Shown: positions 17,440 through 26,295 of the stretch, in pieces
Layout of the letters: the number at the start of each line of letters is the position of its first letter
Numbering within the stretch: the stretch's first letter is position 1
Assembly (NCBI GenBank): GCA_903928895.1
Contig: CAIYSR010000093.1
Location: forward strand, 62,001-126,000
DNA: 64,000 nt
Direction: 5' to 3'
Origin: an uncultured Rhodospirillales bacterium
GTDB taxonomy: Bacteria; Pseudomonadota; Alphaproteobacteria; Acetobacterales; Acetobacteraceae
Notes under the pieces: generated by a model
Databases searched by the model: none
The model's input: only the letters and a program-made list of their open reading frames with translations
Told to the model about the DNA's origin: nothing
Translations under genes and position numbers: made by a program

Positions 17440-18738
17440 ATGCAGGAACTGATGGCCGTCCGCGGCTGCCGGCAGGCCTACCACAAGGACAGCAATGCCG
17501 ACCTCGTCGTCCTCGATGATGTGAACCTCTCGCTCCAGGAGGGTGAGATCGTCGGCCTGCTCGGGCGCTCCGGTTCCGGCAAATCCACCCTGCTGCGCAT
17601 TGTCGCCGGCCTGCTGACGCCGACTGCTGGCGAAGTTACGTGGCACGGAAAGACCTTGACTGGCCCGGCCGAAGGCGTCGCCATGGTGTTCCAGAGCTTT
17701 GCGCTGTTTCCGTGGCTGACCGTCCAGGAGAACGTCGAACTCGGCCTCGAGGCCCAAGGCGTGGCGCGAGCCGAGCGTGAGACGCGCGCCGAGGCGGCCA
17801 TCGACCTAATCGGTCTCGGCGGCTTCGAAAGCGCCTACCCGAAGGAGCTTTCGGGCGGCATGCGCCAGCGGGTCGGTCTCGCTCGGGCACTCGTCGTGCA
17901 CCCCGATCTGTTGCTGATGGACGAACCGTTCAGCGCGCTGGATGTGCTGACCGCCGAGACCCTGCGTACCGATCTGATCGACCTGTGGATCGAGCGCAAG
18001 CTCCCGGTCAAATCGATCCTGATCGTGACCCATAATATCGAGGAGGCGGTGCTGCTGTGTGACCGCATCCTGTTGTTTTCGTCAAACCCGGGCCGTGTCG
18101 CCAACGAAATCAAGGTGCCGTTTCCGCATCCGCGCAATCGACTCGATCCGGCGTTTCGCAAGCAGGTCGACGACATCTACGCCATGATGACCCGCCGCGC
18201 TGTCGCCCCTGCGCCGACTCCCCAGTCGACAGACACCGGTTTCGCCACCCCGCTTCACGCCGTCTCCACCAACCTTCTCGCCGGCCTCATCGAGACGCTG
18301 GCAGCCGCCCCATATGACGGCCGCGCAGATCTGCCCGCACTGGCCGGCGCGCTCCAGCTCGAAGCCGACGAGCTTCTGCCGATGGGCGAAACCCTCCACA
18401 CCCTCGGCTTCGGTGAAATCGCGGAAGGCGACCTTCATCTTACTGACGCCGGCCGCCAGTTCGCCCATGCCGACATGGACACCCGCAAGGCGCTTTTTGC
18501 CGGCGCGCTGCGAAGCCGGGTGCCGCTGGCGCGCGACATCCGCAAAACACTGGATGAACGCTGGAACCACCGCTCAGCGGCCGTGCGCTTCCGTGACGAG
18601 CTTGAAGATCATATGTCGCCCGACTATGCCGAGGAAACCCTCCAGGCCGTCATCGGCTGGGCGCGCTATGCCGAGCTGTTCAGCTTCGACGACGAAGCCG
18701 ACCAATTCACCCTCGAGGATATCGACGCGGCGGCCTAG
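17440..18738 (+). CDS. NitT/TauT-family ABC ATP-binding protein with C-terminal AAA-associated domain
   Basis: A 432-residue ATPase. Residues 1-250 form the nucleotide-binding domain: Walker A LLGRSGSGKST, Q-loop VFQSFALFPWLTV, signature [15 protein letters not shown], Walker B LLLMDEPFSALD and H-loop VTHNIEEAV. After a proline-rich linker (APAPTPQS), residues 265-432 form a winged-helix-like AAA-associated C-terminal domain (HAVSTNLLAGLIETLAA, LGFGEIAEGDLHLTDAGRQFA). This extension occurs in ATPases partnered with double-length permeases. AAGGAG lies 6 bp upstream of the ATG. The extension may sense a ligand or regulate ATPase activity; that is inference. Confidence 0.88.
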   Translation: MQELMAVRGCRQAYHKDSNADLVVLDDVNLSLQEGEIVGLLGRSGSGKSTLLRIVAGLLTPTAGEVTWHGKTLTGPAEGVAMVFQSFALFPWLTVQENVELGLEAQGVARAERETRAEAAIDLIGLGGFESAYPKELSGGMRQRVGLARALVVHPDLLLMDEPFSALDVLTAETLRTDLIDLWIERKLPVKSILIVTHNIEEAVLLCDRILLFSSNPGRVANEIKVPFPHPRNRLDPAFRKQVDDIYAMMTRRAVAPAPTPQSTDTGFATPLHAVSTNLLAGLIETLAAAPYDGRADLPALAGALQLEADELLPMGETLHTLGFGEIAEGDLHLTDAGRQFAHADMDTRKALFAGALRSRVPLARDIRKTLDERWNHRSAAVRFRDELEDHMSPDYAEETLQAVIGWARYAELFSFDDEADQFTLEDIDAAA

Positions 18739-18744
18739 CCTTCG

Positions 18745-20523
18745 CTAAGCCGCCGCGAGCAAGGCCTTGGTGTAGGCGTGCGCCGGATACGCGAAAACGT
18801 CTTCGGTTGCGCCTTGCTCGACGATCTGGCCGCGGTACATTACCAACACGCGGTCGCAAAGGTGGCGCACGACGGAGAGGTCGTGGGAGATGAACAGCAT
18901 GGCGAAGGCGTGTTCCTGGCGTAGGCGTTGCAGCAGGGCGAGCAATTGGGCCTGCACGGAGACGTCGAGCCCTGAGACGATTTCGTCGGCGACCAGCAGT
19001 TGCGGCAGTATGCATAACGCGCGCGCGATGTTGACTCGCTGGCGCTGCCCGCCGGAGAGCTGAGCCGGCGTTCGTGCGGCAATCTCGGGGGCGAGGCCCA
19101 TTTCGGCGAGAAGTTCGCCTGCCCGGCGGGCCCGGGTGGCCTTGTCGGAGCCGGCCGCCGCGAGCGCCGCGGTCACGATATCGGCCACCCGCCGGCGGGG
19201 GTTCAGTGCGGATTGCGGATCCTGGAACACCATCTGCGCAGTGCGAATGCGATGGCGCCGCGCGGCTTCGCTCGAGCGGGTGACCTCCTGACCGGCGAGC
19301 AGGATCGAGCCGGCGGTCGGCCGTTCGAGGCCCATCACCAAGCGCCCGAGGGTGGATTTTCCTGAGCCTGATTCGCCTACTACGGCGACGAATTGGCCGG
19401 GCGTGATGTCAAAACTGGCGGCGACGACAGCATGGGTGTCGCGACGACGGAAGAAGGTACCGGTGCGGTAGGTCTTGGCGAGACCGCGTACCGTCAACAG
19501 CGCGTCAGCCGCTACCGCTGTGGGGGGGCGGGGCAATGTCACCGGGCTCATGATCCCCGCGGTGAGTGGGCTGTGCAGACACGCCACCTGCCGCGCGTTG
19601 CCCGACAAGGGCGGTGGGGTCACCCGGCATTCCGGCCCGGCGAGGGGACAGCGCGGCGCGAAATGGCAACCGTGAAGATTTGCAAGGGCCTGCAACCCCG
19701 GCATCTGGTCGGGCAGCGCGTAGAGTGCCCGCCGCGGCCCTGACAAGGCCGGGTTCGCCAGTTGGAGGCACCTTGTATAGGGATGGCGCGGGGTCTCGAG
19801 CACGACACGCGCCGGTCCCTGCTCCACCACCGCACCGCCATAAAGAACCGCCACGTCATCGCAGATCCGCCCGGCCAGTCGCAGGTCATGGGTGATGAAC
19901 AGCACCGCCGTTCCATCGCGGCGCTGCAACTCCGCCATCAGGCTGACAATTCTCGCCTGAACCGTGACATCGAGTGCCGTGGTCGGCTCATCCGCCACCA
20001 CGAGGCGCGGCCGGCTGGCGAAGGCCATCGCGATCAGCACGCGCTGGCACATGCCGCCGGACAGCTGATGCGGATATCTGGTCAGCAAATCCGCCGCGTC
20101 GCGCAGGTGCACCGCCTCAAGTGCCGTTACCGCGCGGGCCAGGCGCTGAGGCTGGCTGCGCACGCCAAGATGCGTGAAATGCTCCGCCATCTGATCGCCG
20201 ATCGTCAGCACCGGGTTGAGCGCGCTTAGCGGTTCCTGCGGGATGAAGGCGATATCGCGCCCGAGCAGCGAGCGCCTCGCATTGGTTGGCATCCGCACGA
20301 GGTCCTTGCCGTCGAACTCCAGCGTTCCGCCGGTCACCCCGAAGCCTGGAGGCAGCAACTGGGCTATACTCCGCCCGATCATCGACTTGCCCGCTCCCGA
20401 CTCGCCCACCAGGCCCAAGACCTTGCCCGGCGCCAGCGCGATATCCAGCCCGCGGATCACCGGCACAATGGTGCCCCCGATGCGAGTGGCGACGGTGAGG
20501 CGGCGGGCGACGAGGAGGCTCAT
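18745..20523 (-). CDS. Dipeptide/oligopeptide ABC transporter, fused double ATPase (DppD-DppF type)
   Basis: A 592-residue protein with two complete ABC domains. Domain 1 (about 1-270) has Walker [12 protein letters not shown], signature [16 protein letters not shown], Walker [13 protein letters not shown] and the oligopeptide-specific cysteine tail ([16 protein letters not shown]). Domain 2 (about 335-592) has Walker [13 protein letters not shown], signature [15 protein letters not shown] and Walker [13 protein letters not shown]. Fused ATPases of this kind occur in GsiA/YejF-type importers. It is the last gene of the SBP-permease-permease-ATPase operon, overlapping the permease before it by 4 bp, and converges with the NitT-type ATPase 6 bp away. 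Confidence 0.92.
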   Translation of the reverse strand: MSLLVARRLTVATRIGGTIVPVIRGLDIALAPGKVLGLVGESGAGKSMIGRSIAQLLPPGFGVTGGTLEFDGKDLVRMPTNARRSLLGRDIAFIPQEPLSALNPVLTIGDQMAEHFTHLGVRSQPQRLARAVTALEAVHLRDAADLLTRYPHQLSGGMCQRVLIAMAFASRPRLVVADEPTTALDVTVQARIVSLMAELQRRDGTAVLFITHDLRLAGRICDDVAVLYGGAVVEQGPARVVLETPRHPYTRCLQLANPALSGPRRALYALPDQMPGLQALANLHGCHFAPRCPLAGPECRVTPPPLSGNARQVACLHSPLTAGIMSPVTLPRPPTAVAADALLTVRGLAKTYRTGTFFRRRDTHAVVAASFDITPGQFVAVVGESGSGKSTLGRLVMGLERPTAGSILLAGQEVTRSSEAARRHRIRTAQMVFQDPQSALNPRRRVADIVTAALAAAGSDKATRARRAGELLAEMGLAPEIAARTPAQLSGGQRQRVNIARALCILPQLLVADEIVSGLDVSVQAQLLALLQRLRQEHAFAMLFISHDLSVVRHLCDRVLVMYRGQIVEQGATEDVFAYPAHAYTKALLAAA

Positions 20524-21368
20524 TCGCGCCCCTCCAGCGTCCGCACATCAAGGCTGCGCCGCAGCCCATCGCCGAGCAGGTTGAAGCCCGCAACCGCCAC
20601 GAAGATCGCCAGCACCGGGGCCAGCAGGTTCCATGGCGCCTGGTAGACCGCCTCGCGACCGTCGGCGATCATCTGGCCCCAGGCGATCTGGTCCGACTTC
20701 ACCCCGAGGCCGACGAAGGACAGGATGGCCTCCACCACCACGGCGATTCCCATTTCGAGGGTCAGCAGCGTCACCAGCAGAGGCATCGTGGCCGGCACGA
20801 TCTCCTTCAGCACCGTGCGCAGATGCGAAAAACCGGCCAGCCGCGCCGCCGTGACGTAGTCCCGCTGCGTCACCACGATCACTTCAGCCCGGAGCACCCG
20901 GCAGAACCGGGTCCAATCCACCAGCACGATGGCGAGCACCACGTTGCGGGCACCGGTACCGAGCCCGGTCATCAGGATCAAAGACAGGATCACCGGCGGG
21001 AAGGACATCCAGACATCGATCGCGCGCCCGATCAGCCAGTCCATCCACCCGCCGAGATATCCCGCCACGTAGGCCGTTATCGCCCCCGCAAGGGCCGCGC
21101 CGAAGGAGGCGGTGACCGCCACCGTCATTGCGACGCGCGCGCCGTAGAGCAGCCGCGACAGCACATCGCGACCCAACCCGTCGGTGCCGAGAAGATGGGT
21201 CTCGTCCCCGCCGGCCTGCCATGCCGCCGGCAGCAGCATCGCCAGCAGGTCTTGCTCGTCGGGATCGTGCGGCGCCAGCCACGGTGCCGCCATTGCGCAG
21301 ACCAGCATCAGCGCCGCCAGTCCCAGCCCGGCCAGGACCCGCGCCGAGCGCATCCAGCGCGGCATCAT
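20520..21368 (-). CDS. Dipeptide/oligopeptide ABC transporter permease (DppC-like)
   Basis: A 282-residue inner-membrane permease. An N-terminal helix is followed by the OppC/DppC-typical LGTDGLGRDVLSRLLYGARV at about residues 58-77, then five more hydrophobic segments. The EAA loop is YVTAARLAGFSHLRTVLKEIVPATMP. GVKSDQIAWGQMIADGREAVYQAPW is typical of the C subunit. It is linked by ATGA-type 4-bp overlaps to both the DppB-like gene before it and the fused ATPase after it, giving strict co-translation. Confidence 0.93.
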   Translation of the reverse strand: MMPRWMRSARVLAGLGLAALMLVCAMAAPWLAPHDPDEQDLLAMLLPAAWQAGGDETHLLGTDGLGRDVLSRLLYGARVAMTVAVTASFGAALAGAITAYVAGYLGGWMDWLIGRAIDVWMSFPPVILSLILMTGLGTGARNVVLAIVLVDWTRFCRVLRAEVIVVTQRDYVTAARLAGFSHLRTVLKEIVPATMPLLVTLLTLEMGIAVVVEAILSFVGLGVKSDQIAWGQMIADGREAVYQAPWNLLAPVLAIFVAVAGFNLLGDGLRRSLDVRTLEGRE

Positions 21369-22375
21369 CGCGGCCTCAGCCGCGGATTGAGCACCAGGTA
21401 CAAACCATCGACCAGCGAGTTGATCACCAGCACAACGACGCAGTAGGCCAGTCCCACCACCTGGATGATCGGCAGATCGGCATTGCGCACCGCATCCACC
21501 ATCAGGTTCCCCATCCCCGGGAAGGAGTAGATAACTTCCACCAGGAGCGAGCCGCCGAACAGAAAGCCAAATTGTACCCCCATTAGGGTGAGCGTCGGCA
21601 GGATGGCGTTTTTCAGGGCGTGGCGGAGCAGAATCCGGCCCTCCGATATGCCGCGCAGACGGGCCTGGCGAATGTAGTCCTCATGGTAGGTGTCGATCAG
21701 CGAGGCCCGCAGCACGCGCATGATGGGCGGCGCGAAAGCCAGCCCGAGCGCGACCGCCGGGAGCAGCAGATGGACCATCGCGCTCCACAGGATGTCGGGC
21801 CGCCCCGCCAGGACGGAGTCGAGCAGCAGGAAGCCGGTGATCCCGGGCAGCTTCATCCCGGGATCGAGCCGTCCGGTGAACGGCATCGCCTGGAGCGCGA
21901 CGCCGAAGACGAAAATAAACAGCAGCGCCCACAGGAATTCCGGCACCGACATCATCAACGTCGTTGCCGTCTCCGCCACCGGCTCCATCCGACGGCCGCG
22001 CAGCATGAACAGCAGCAGCCCGCCGCCCAGCCCCAGGCCGCTCGCCACCACCATCGCCGCCATGGCCAACTCGATCGTGCCCGGTAGCGCCTCCGCCACC
22101 AGCTTCCCGGCATCGCGGCGGTGATGGATCGATCGCCCGAAATCCCCGCGTGCGGCGCGGCCGAGCCACAGGACATATTGCTCGGGCAGCGGCCGATCGA
22201 GCCCCATCTCCCGCCGTGCGGCCTCGATCTCGTCCTTGGTCGCGTTCGGCGGCATCGACATCGCCGCGGGGTCCACCGGCAGCACCCGCAGCGCGGCAAA
22301 GAGCAGCATCGAGACGACGAACAGGATCGGAACAGCGGTCACCAGGCGGCGGCCAAGCGCGGCCAGTAGGATCAT
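21365..22375 (-). CDS. Dipeptide/oligopeptide ABC transporter permease (DppB-like)
   Basis: A 336-residue inner-membrane permease with six helices. The N-terminal helix PILFVVSMLLFAALRVLPVDPA carries the DppB/OppB signature (L-x-x-L-P-x-D-P). RGDFGRSIHHRRDA follows, then the EAA loop YIRQARLRGISEGRILLRHALKNAILP. It pairs with the DppC-like subunit next to it. It lies 46 bp downstream of the binding-protein gene. Confidence 0.93.
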   Translation of the reverse strand: MILLAALGRRLVTAVPILFVVSMLLFAALRVLPVDPAAMSMPPNATKDEIEAARREMGLDRPLPEQYVLWLGRAARGDFGRSIHHRRDAGKLVAEALPGTIELAMAAMVVASGLGLGGGLLLFMLRGRRMEPVAETATTLMMSVPEFLWALLFIFVFGVALQAMPFTGRLDPGMKLPGITGFLLLDSVLAGRPDILWSAMVHLLLPAVALGLAFAPPIMRVLRASLIDTYHEDYIRQARLRGISEGRILLRHALKNAILPTLTLMGVQFGFLFGGSLLVEVIYSFPGMGNLMVDAVRNADLPIIQVVGLAYCVVVLVINSLVDGLYLVLNPRLRPR

Positions 22376-22421
22376 CGTGCGGCGACCGCGCGTGGGCGGG
22401 TTGGATGAAACAGAATCGGAG

Positions 22422-23939
22422 TCAGTCCCAGGCCATCGCCTGCGGCAGCACCCAGCCGTTGCGATAGGGCACTACGGCAAGGGTTTTTTTGCGCACCACG
22501 GTCAGTACGCTTTGCAGCAGCGGCATGGCCGCTCCGATCTCGGAGGCTTCGCGGTTCAGCGCCAGCCAGCCGGCGATGCGGGCCTTTTCATCGGCGACGT
22601 TGAACTGGTCGATCACCTTCTGGCCAAGTGTCATATCCTTCCACGGCGAGAACGGCAGCTTCGGGTTGAGCAGGTAGCCGGTGTAGATCTCCGGGTCGCC
22701 GGTCGCGTTGTCGAAGGTATAGAGCGTTGTCTCGGGCAGCTTGCCGCCGCGGTTGAGCTCGAAATACTTGGCGTATTCGATCACCTCGAGTTCCGCCTCA
22801 ATGCCGACCTTCTTCCACATCTGCACGATCGCCCGTGCGATGTCGTAGTCCGACGGAAATTGTCCGTTGGTGGAGGCCATCCGGATCCTGGCCGGCCTGT
22901 CCACGCTGAAGCCGGACTTCGCAAGCAACTGCTTGGCCTGCTCCGGATCGAAAGCGAAACCGTAGTCGTCGAGGTAGCCGGGGCTGCCGGGCACGCCGAG
23001 CACCGAGAGCGGCACCGCGGCGCCGGCGTAGAAGGCATTGCTGAGGGCCTTCTTGTCGATTGCATGATGTGCCGCGAGCCGGATATTGGGGTCGGCGAAG
23101 CCCTCGTCGTTGCGCACTTGCAGCAGGATGACTTTGGTCACAGGGGTCAGGTCCGCGGTCAGTGCCGGGAGCGCCTTGAGCCGCGTTACCTCGCGCACTG
23201 GCACGTTGATGGTGATATCCACCTGGCCCGACTGCACCGCGGCGACGCGGGCCGAGGGATCCTTGATGATTTCGATGGTGACGCGCTTCATCTTCGGCTT
23301 CGGCCCCCAATAGGCCTCGTTGCGCTCCAGCACGATGCGCGCATTCATCTGGTGTTCGACCAGCTTGTAGGGCCCGGTTCCGACCGGGGCGCGGGCGAAT
23401 GCTTCGACGCCGACTTTCTCCATATAGGCCTTCGGCACCAGGAAGCTGCCGAGGAAGGCGAGCCACACCGGCACCGTCGGGGCCGGGCTATCGAAGCGCA
23501 TGATCGCTCTGGTGGGCGAGATGACTTCGATATCGGTAACTTTTCGCATCGACTGTGCGATGTCGACCTTGTGGCCGGCCTTGATGCGTTCGAAGAAGGT
23601 CCAGCGGAAATCCTCGGCTGTCATCCTTGAGCCGTCATGGAAGGTCACGTCGTCGCGGAAGTCCAGCGTCAGCGCGCGCGCGTCGGCGGCCATCTCCCAT
23701 TTGGTGATCAGTCCCGGCACCAGCTTCAGATTGGCGTCTTGATCGAGCGGTTGGTCGAATACCGCCTTCATGATGGAATGAGCATCCGGGGTGAAGCGCT
23801 GGTTGGGGTCCCACGACGTCACGTCGCTGGGCCAGCCGATGGTCACGCTGTCAGTTTCGGCGGCGAACGCGGGAAACGCGGCGCCGAGCGGCCCGATTGC
23901 ACCAGTTTGCAACAGCGTGCGGCGCGAAATCCGAGCCAT
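22422..23939 (-). CDS. Family 5 ABC transporter substrate-binding protein (Tat-exported)
   Basis: A 505-residue periplasmic binding protein. The N-terminus MARISRRTLLQTGAIGPLG carries a twin-arginine signal (RRTLLQ), with cleavage likely after FPAFAA. The family 5 core includes DVTSWDPNQRFTPDAHS, DVTFHDGSRMTAEDFRWTFE, GTGPYKLVEHQ and LRFDSPAPTVP-like strands. Ligands of this family are peptides, nickel, opines or other small amphipathic solutes. Its place as first gene of the operon, divergent from the oxidoreductase operon by 205 bp, suggests it captures the substrate of that pathway, which is inference. Confidence 0.92.
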   Translation of the reverse strand: MARISRRTLLQTGAIGPLGAAFPAFAAETDSVTIGWPSDVTSWDPNQRFTPDAHSIMKAVFDQPLDQDANLKLVPGLITKWEMAADARALTLDFRDDVTFHDGSRMTAEDFRWTFFERIKAGHKVDIAQSMRKVTDIEVISPTRAIMRFDSPAPTVPVWLAFLGSFLVPKAYMEKVGVEAFARAPVGTGPYKLVEHQMNARIVLERNEAYWGPKPKMKRVTIEIIKDPSARVAAVQSGQVDITINVPVREVTRLKALPALTADLTPVTKVILLQVRNDEGFADPNIRLAAHHAIDKKALSNAFYAGAAVPLSVLGVPGSPGYLDDYGFAFDPEQAKQLLAKSGFSVDRPARIRMASTNGQFPSDYDIARAIVQMWKKVGIEAELEVIEYAKYFELNRGGKLPETTLYTFDNATGDPEIYTGYLLNPKLPFSPWKDMTLGQKVIDQFNVADEKARIAGWLALNREASEIGAAMPLLQSVLTVVRKKTLAVVPYRNGWVLPQAMAWD

Positions 23940-23954
23940 GCGAGGTCCCCTATG

Positions 23955-23991
23955 CCCAATTTATTGGGTTACCTTAGGGTTGAAAGAACCC
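23955..23991. promoter_or_regulatory. Two adjacent inverted repeats in the divergent intergenic region
   Basis: CCCAA-TTTA-TTGGG spans 23955-23968 and GGGTT-GAAAG-AACCC spans 23977-23991. The two five-base-arm dyads lie just upstream of the binding-protein start (23939) and about 80 bp upstream of the predicted operon promoter at 24071. They are candidates for a shared regulator site or a leader hairpin. No regulator gene is visible nearby. Confidence 0.35.
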
Positions 23992-24070
23992 GGCGGGAAA
24001 GGGGAAATCGCCGGCTTGCGCGCGGGGCGTTCTTGGGTCGACACTCGCTGGCTGGCTTGGCGCGACAGCG

Positions 24071-24099
24071 TTGACAGCAAAATGCTTTACACTTCAAAT
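24071..24099 (+). promoter_or_regulatory. Probable sigma-70 promoter of the oxidoreductase/Rieske operon
   Basis: TTGACA at 24071-24076 is a perfect -35 hexamer. After 17 bp, TCAAAT at 24094-24099 matches four of six -10 bases. Transcription would start near 24106, leaving a leader of about 40 bases before the ATG at 24145. Confidence 0.5.
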
Positions 24100-24144
24100 A
24101 TTCCGGCCGATGGCCGCGGTCCGGCGACGCAATGGGGGATCAGC

Positions 24145-26295
24145 ATGGCGGAACGCTCGTTTGCGCGCGAGGTGGAGGATCTTCGGCTGGGGGCCGGCGA
24201 GGTATTCCGCGGCGAGGGCATCCTGGCGGTGACCAAGGCGTTGCTGCAATCGGGCGTGGGGTATGTGGCGGGCTACCAGGGCGCGCCGATTTCGCACCTG
24301 ATGGATGTGCTGGCGGATGCGCAGGGGATCCTGGGCGAACTCGGGGTGCATTTCGAGAGCAGTGCGTCCGAGGCGGCGGCGGCGTCCACGCTGGCGGCGT
24401 CGGTGATGTATCCGATCCGGGGCGCGGTGACGTGGAAATCGACCGCCGGGACCAATGTGGCGTGCGATGCGTTGTCGAACCTGGCGTCGGGGGGGGTGAC
24501 CGGGGGGGCGGTGATCGTGATCGGGGAGGACTATGGCGAGGGCTCCTCGATCATGCAGGAGCGGACCCACGCGTTCGCGATGAAGTCGCAGATCTGGCTG
24601 CTCGATCCGCGGCCCAACCTCGAGAGCATCGTCAGCCTGACCGAGCAGGCGTTCGAGTTGTCGGAGGCGTCGAACACGCCAGTGATGCTGGAGGTGCGCA
24701 TCCGGGCGTGCCATGTCCATGGCAGCTTCATCGCCAAGGACAACCGCAAGCCGCCGTTTGCGCTCTCGAAGGCGTTGGAGAACCCGGTGCGCGACCCCGG
24801 GCGGATCGTGCTGCCGCCAGCGTCGTTCGTGCATGAGCAGGAGAAGATTTCCAGGCGCCTGCCCGCCGCGATCACATTCATCCGGGAGCGCGGGCTGAAC
24901 GAGACCATGCCGGGCGATATTCCCGAGCTTGGCATCGTCATGCAGGGGGGCATGTACAACGGCGTGATGCGGGCGTTGAAGCTTTTGGGGCTGGCTGATG
25001 TGTGGGGCGCCACGCGGGTGCCGCTGCATGTGCTGAACGTGACGTATCCGCTTGTTCCGGAGGACCTGGTGGCGTTTTGTGCTGGGAAATCGGCCGTGCT
25101 GGTGGTGGAGGAGGGGCAGCCCGAGTTCATCGAGCAAGCGCTCAACACCATCCTGCGGCGGGCCGACGTGCAGACGCGGATCCATGGCAAGGGCGCATTG
25201 CCGATGGCCGGCGAATATACGGCGATGGCGCTGATCGACGGCGTCCGGGCGTTCGTCACAGCGGCGATGCCGGCGCTGCTGGAGGAGATGACGCCGCCGC
25301 CCGATCCGCGGCCATTGCTAGCGAGCGCTGTGGTGCAGGCGCTGGCGCCGGTGGTGCCGCCCCGGCCGCCGTCGTTCTGCACGGGATGTCCGGAGCGGCC
25401 GATTTTCTCGGCGATGACATTGGTCCAGCAGGAACTCGGGCCGCACCACATTGCGGCCGACATCGGCTGCCATCTGTTCTCGATCAATCCGCCGTTCAAT
25501 CTTGGCACCACCACGATGGGCTATGGGCTCGGAGCGTCCTCGGCGGCGGCGTTTCAGGTCAAGGCGAAGAAGCGCTCGATCTCGGTGATGGGCGATGGCG
25601 GATTCTGGCACAACGGGCTGCTCAACGGCGTCGGAAACGCAGTGTTCAACAAGCATGGCGGCGTGGTGGTGCTGGTGGACAACCATTATTCGGCGGCGAC
25701 GGGGGGGCAGGATATTTTGTCGTCCCGCGCGGACAACGCCACGCGCTCGACGCAGCATCCGATCGAGGACGCCGTCCGTGGGGTGGGCGCCAAATGGGTA
25801 CGTCGGATCGACCGGACCTACGATGTGGCGAGGATGCGCGACACGCTGCACGAGGCGCTGACGACCGAGGAGGCGGGGCCGAAGATCATCATCGCCTCGT
25901 CCGAATGCATGCTGAACCGGCAGCGCCGCGAGAAGCCGCTGTTCAATGCGGCGGTGAAGCGGGGCGAGCGGATGGTGAAGCCGCGCTTCGGGGTGGATGA
26001 GGATATCTGCACCGGGGACCATGCCTGTATCCGGTTGTCCGGTTGTCCGTCGTTGTCGGTGAAGGATTCGGGCGATCCGCTGAAGGAGGATCCGGTGGCG
26101 GCGATCGACAATTCCTGCGTCGGCTGCGGCAATTGCGGCGAGGTGTCCGAGGCGGCGGTGCTGTGCCCGTCGTTCTATCGTGCCGATGTGGTGCATAATC
26201 CGACGCGGTGGGATGTGTTCAAGGCCGGGATCCGCACGGCGGTGATTTCCTGGCTGCAGCGCCGGCGTGATGCTGGCCGGCTCGCCTTGGCATGA
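24145..26295 (+). CDS. Indolepyruvate ferredoxin oxidoreductase alpha-like subunit (TPP and Fe-S domains)
   Basis: A 716-residue protein related to IorA, which oxidises 2-oxoacids to acyl-CoA with ferredoxin as acceptor. The N-terminal pyrimidine-type transketolase domain starts GEGILAVTKALLQSGVGYVAGYQGAP. A central domain carries CTGCPERPIFSAM. The TPP-binding motif begins GDGGFWHNG at 483. Two iron-sulfur motifs end the protein: C622-x2-D625-x2-C628-x5-C634-P and C658-x2-C661-x2-C664-x8-C673-P. The second ligand of the first motif is Asp, not Cys. GGGGGA lies upstream of the ATG. It overlaps the beta-like gene by 4 bp. Substrate is inferred only from the family and context. Confidence 0.85.
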   Translation: MAERSFAREVEDLRLGAGEVFRGEGILAVTKALLQSGVGYVAGYQGAPISHLMDVLADAQGILGELGVHFESSASEAAAASTLAASVMYPIRGAVTWKSTAGTNVACDALSNLASGGVTGGAVIVIGEDYGEGSSIMQERTHAFAMKSQIWLLDPRPNLESIVSLTEQAFELSEASNTPVMLEVRIRACHVHGSFIAKDNRKPPFALSKALENPVRDPGRIVLPPASFVHEQEKISRRLPAAITFIRERGLNETMPGDIPELGIVMQGGMYNGVMRALKLLGLADVWGATRVPLHVLNVTYPLVPEDLVAFCAGKSAVLVVEEGQPEFIEQALNTILRRADVQTRIHGKGALPMAGEYTAMALIDGVRAFVTAAMPALLEEMTPPPDPRPLLASAVVQALAPVVPPRPPSFCTGCPERPIFSAMTLVQQELGPHHIAADIGCHLFSINPPFNLGTTTMGYGLGASSAAAFQVKAKKRSISVMGDGGFWHNGLLNGVGNAVFNKHGGVVVLVDNHYSAATGGQDILSSRADNATRSTQHPIEDAVRGVGAKWVRRIDRTYDVARMRDTLHEALTTEEAGPKIIIASSECMLNRQRREKPLFNAAVKRGERMVKPRFGVDEDICTGDHACIRLSGCPSLSVKDSGDPLKEDPVAAIDNSCVGCGNCGEVSEAAVLCPSFYRADVVHNPTRWDVFKAGIRTAVISWLQRRRDAGRLALA

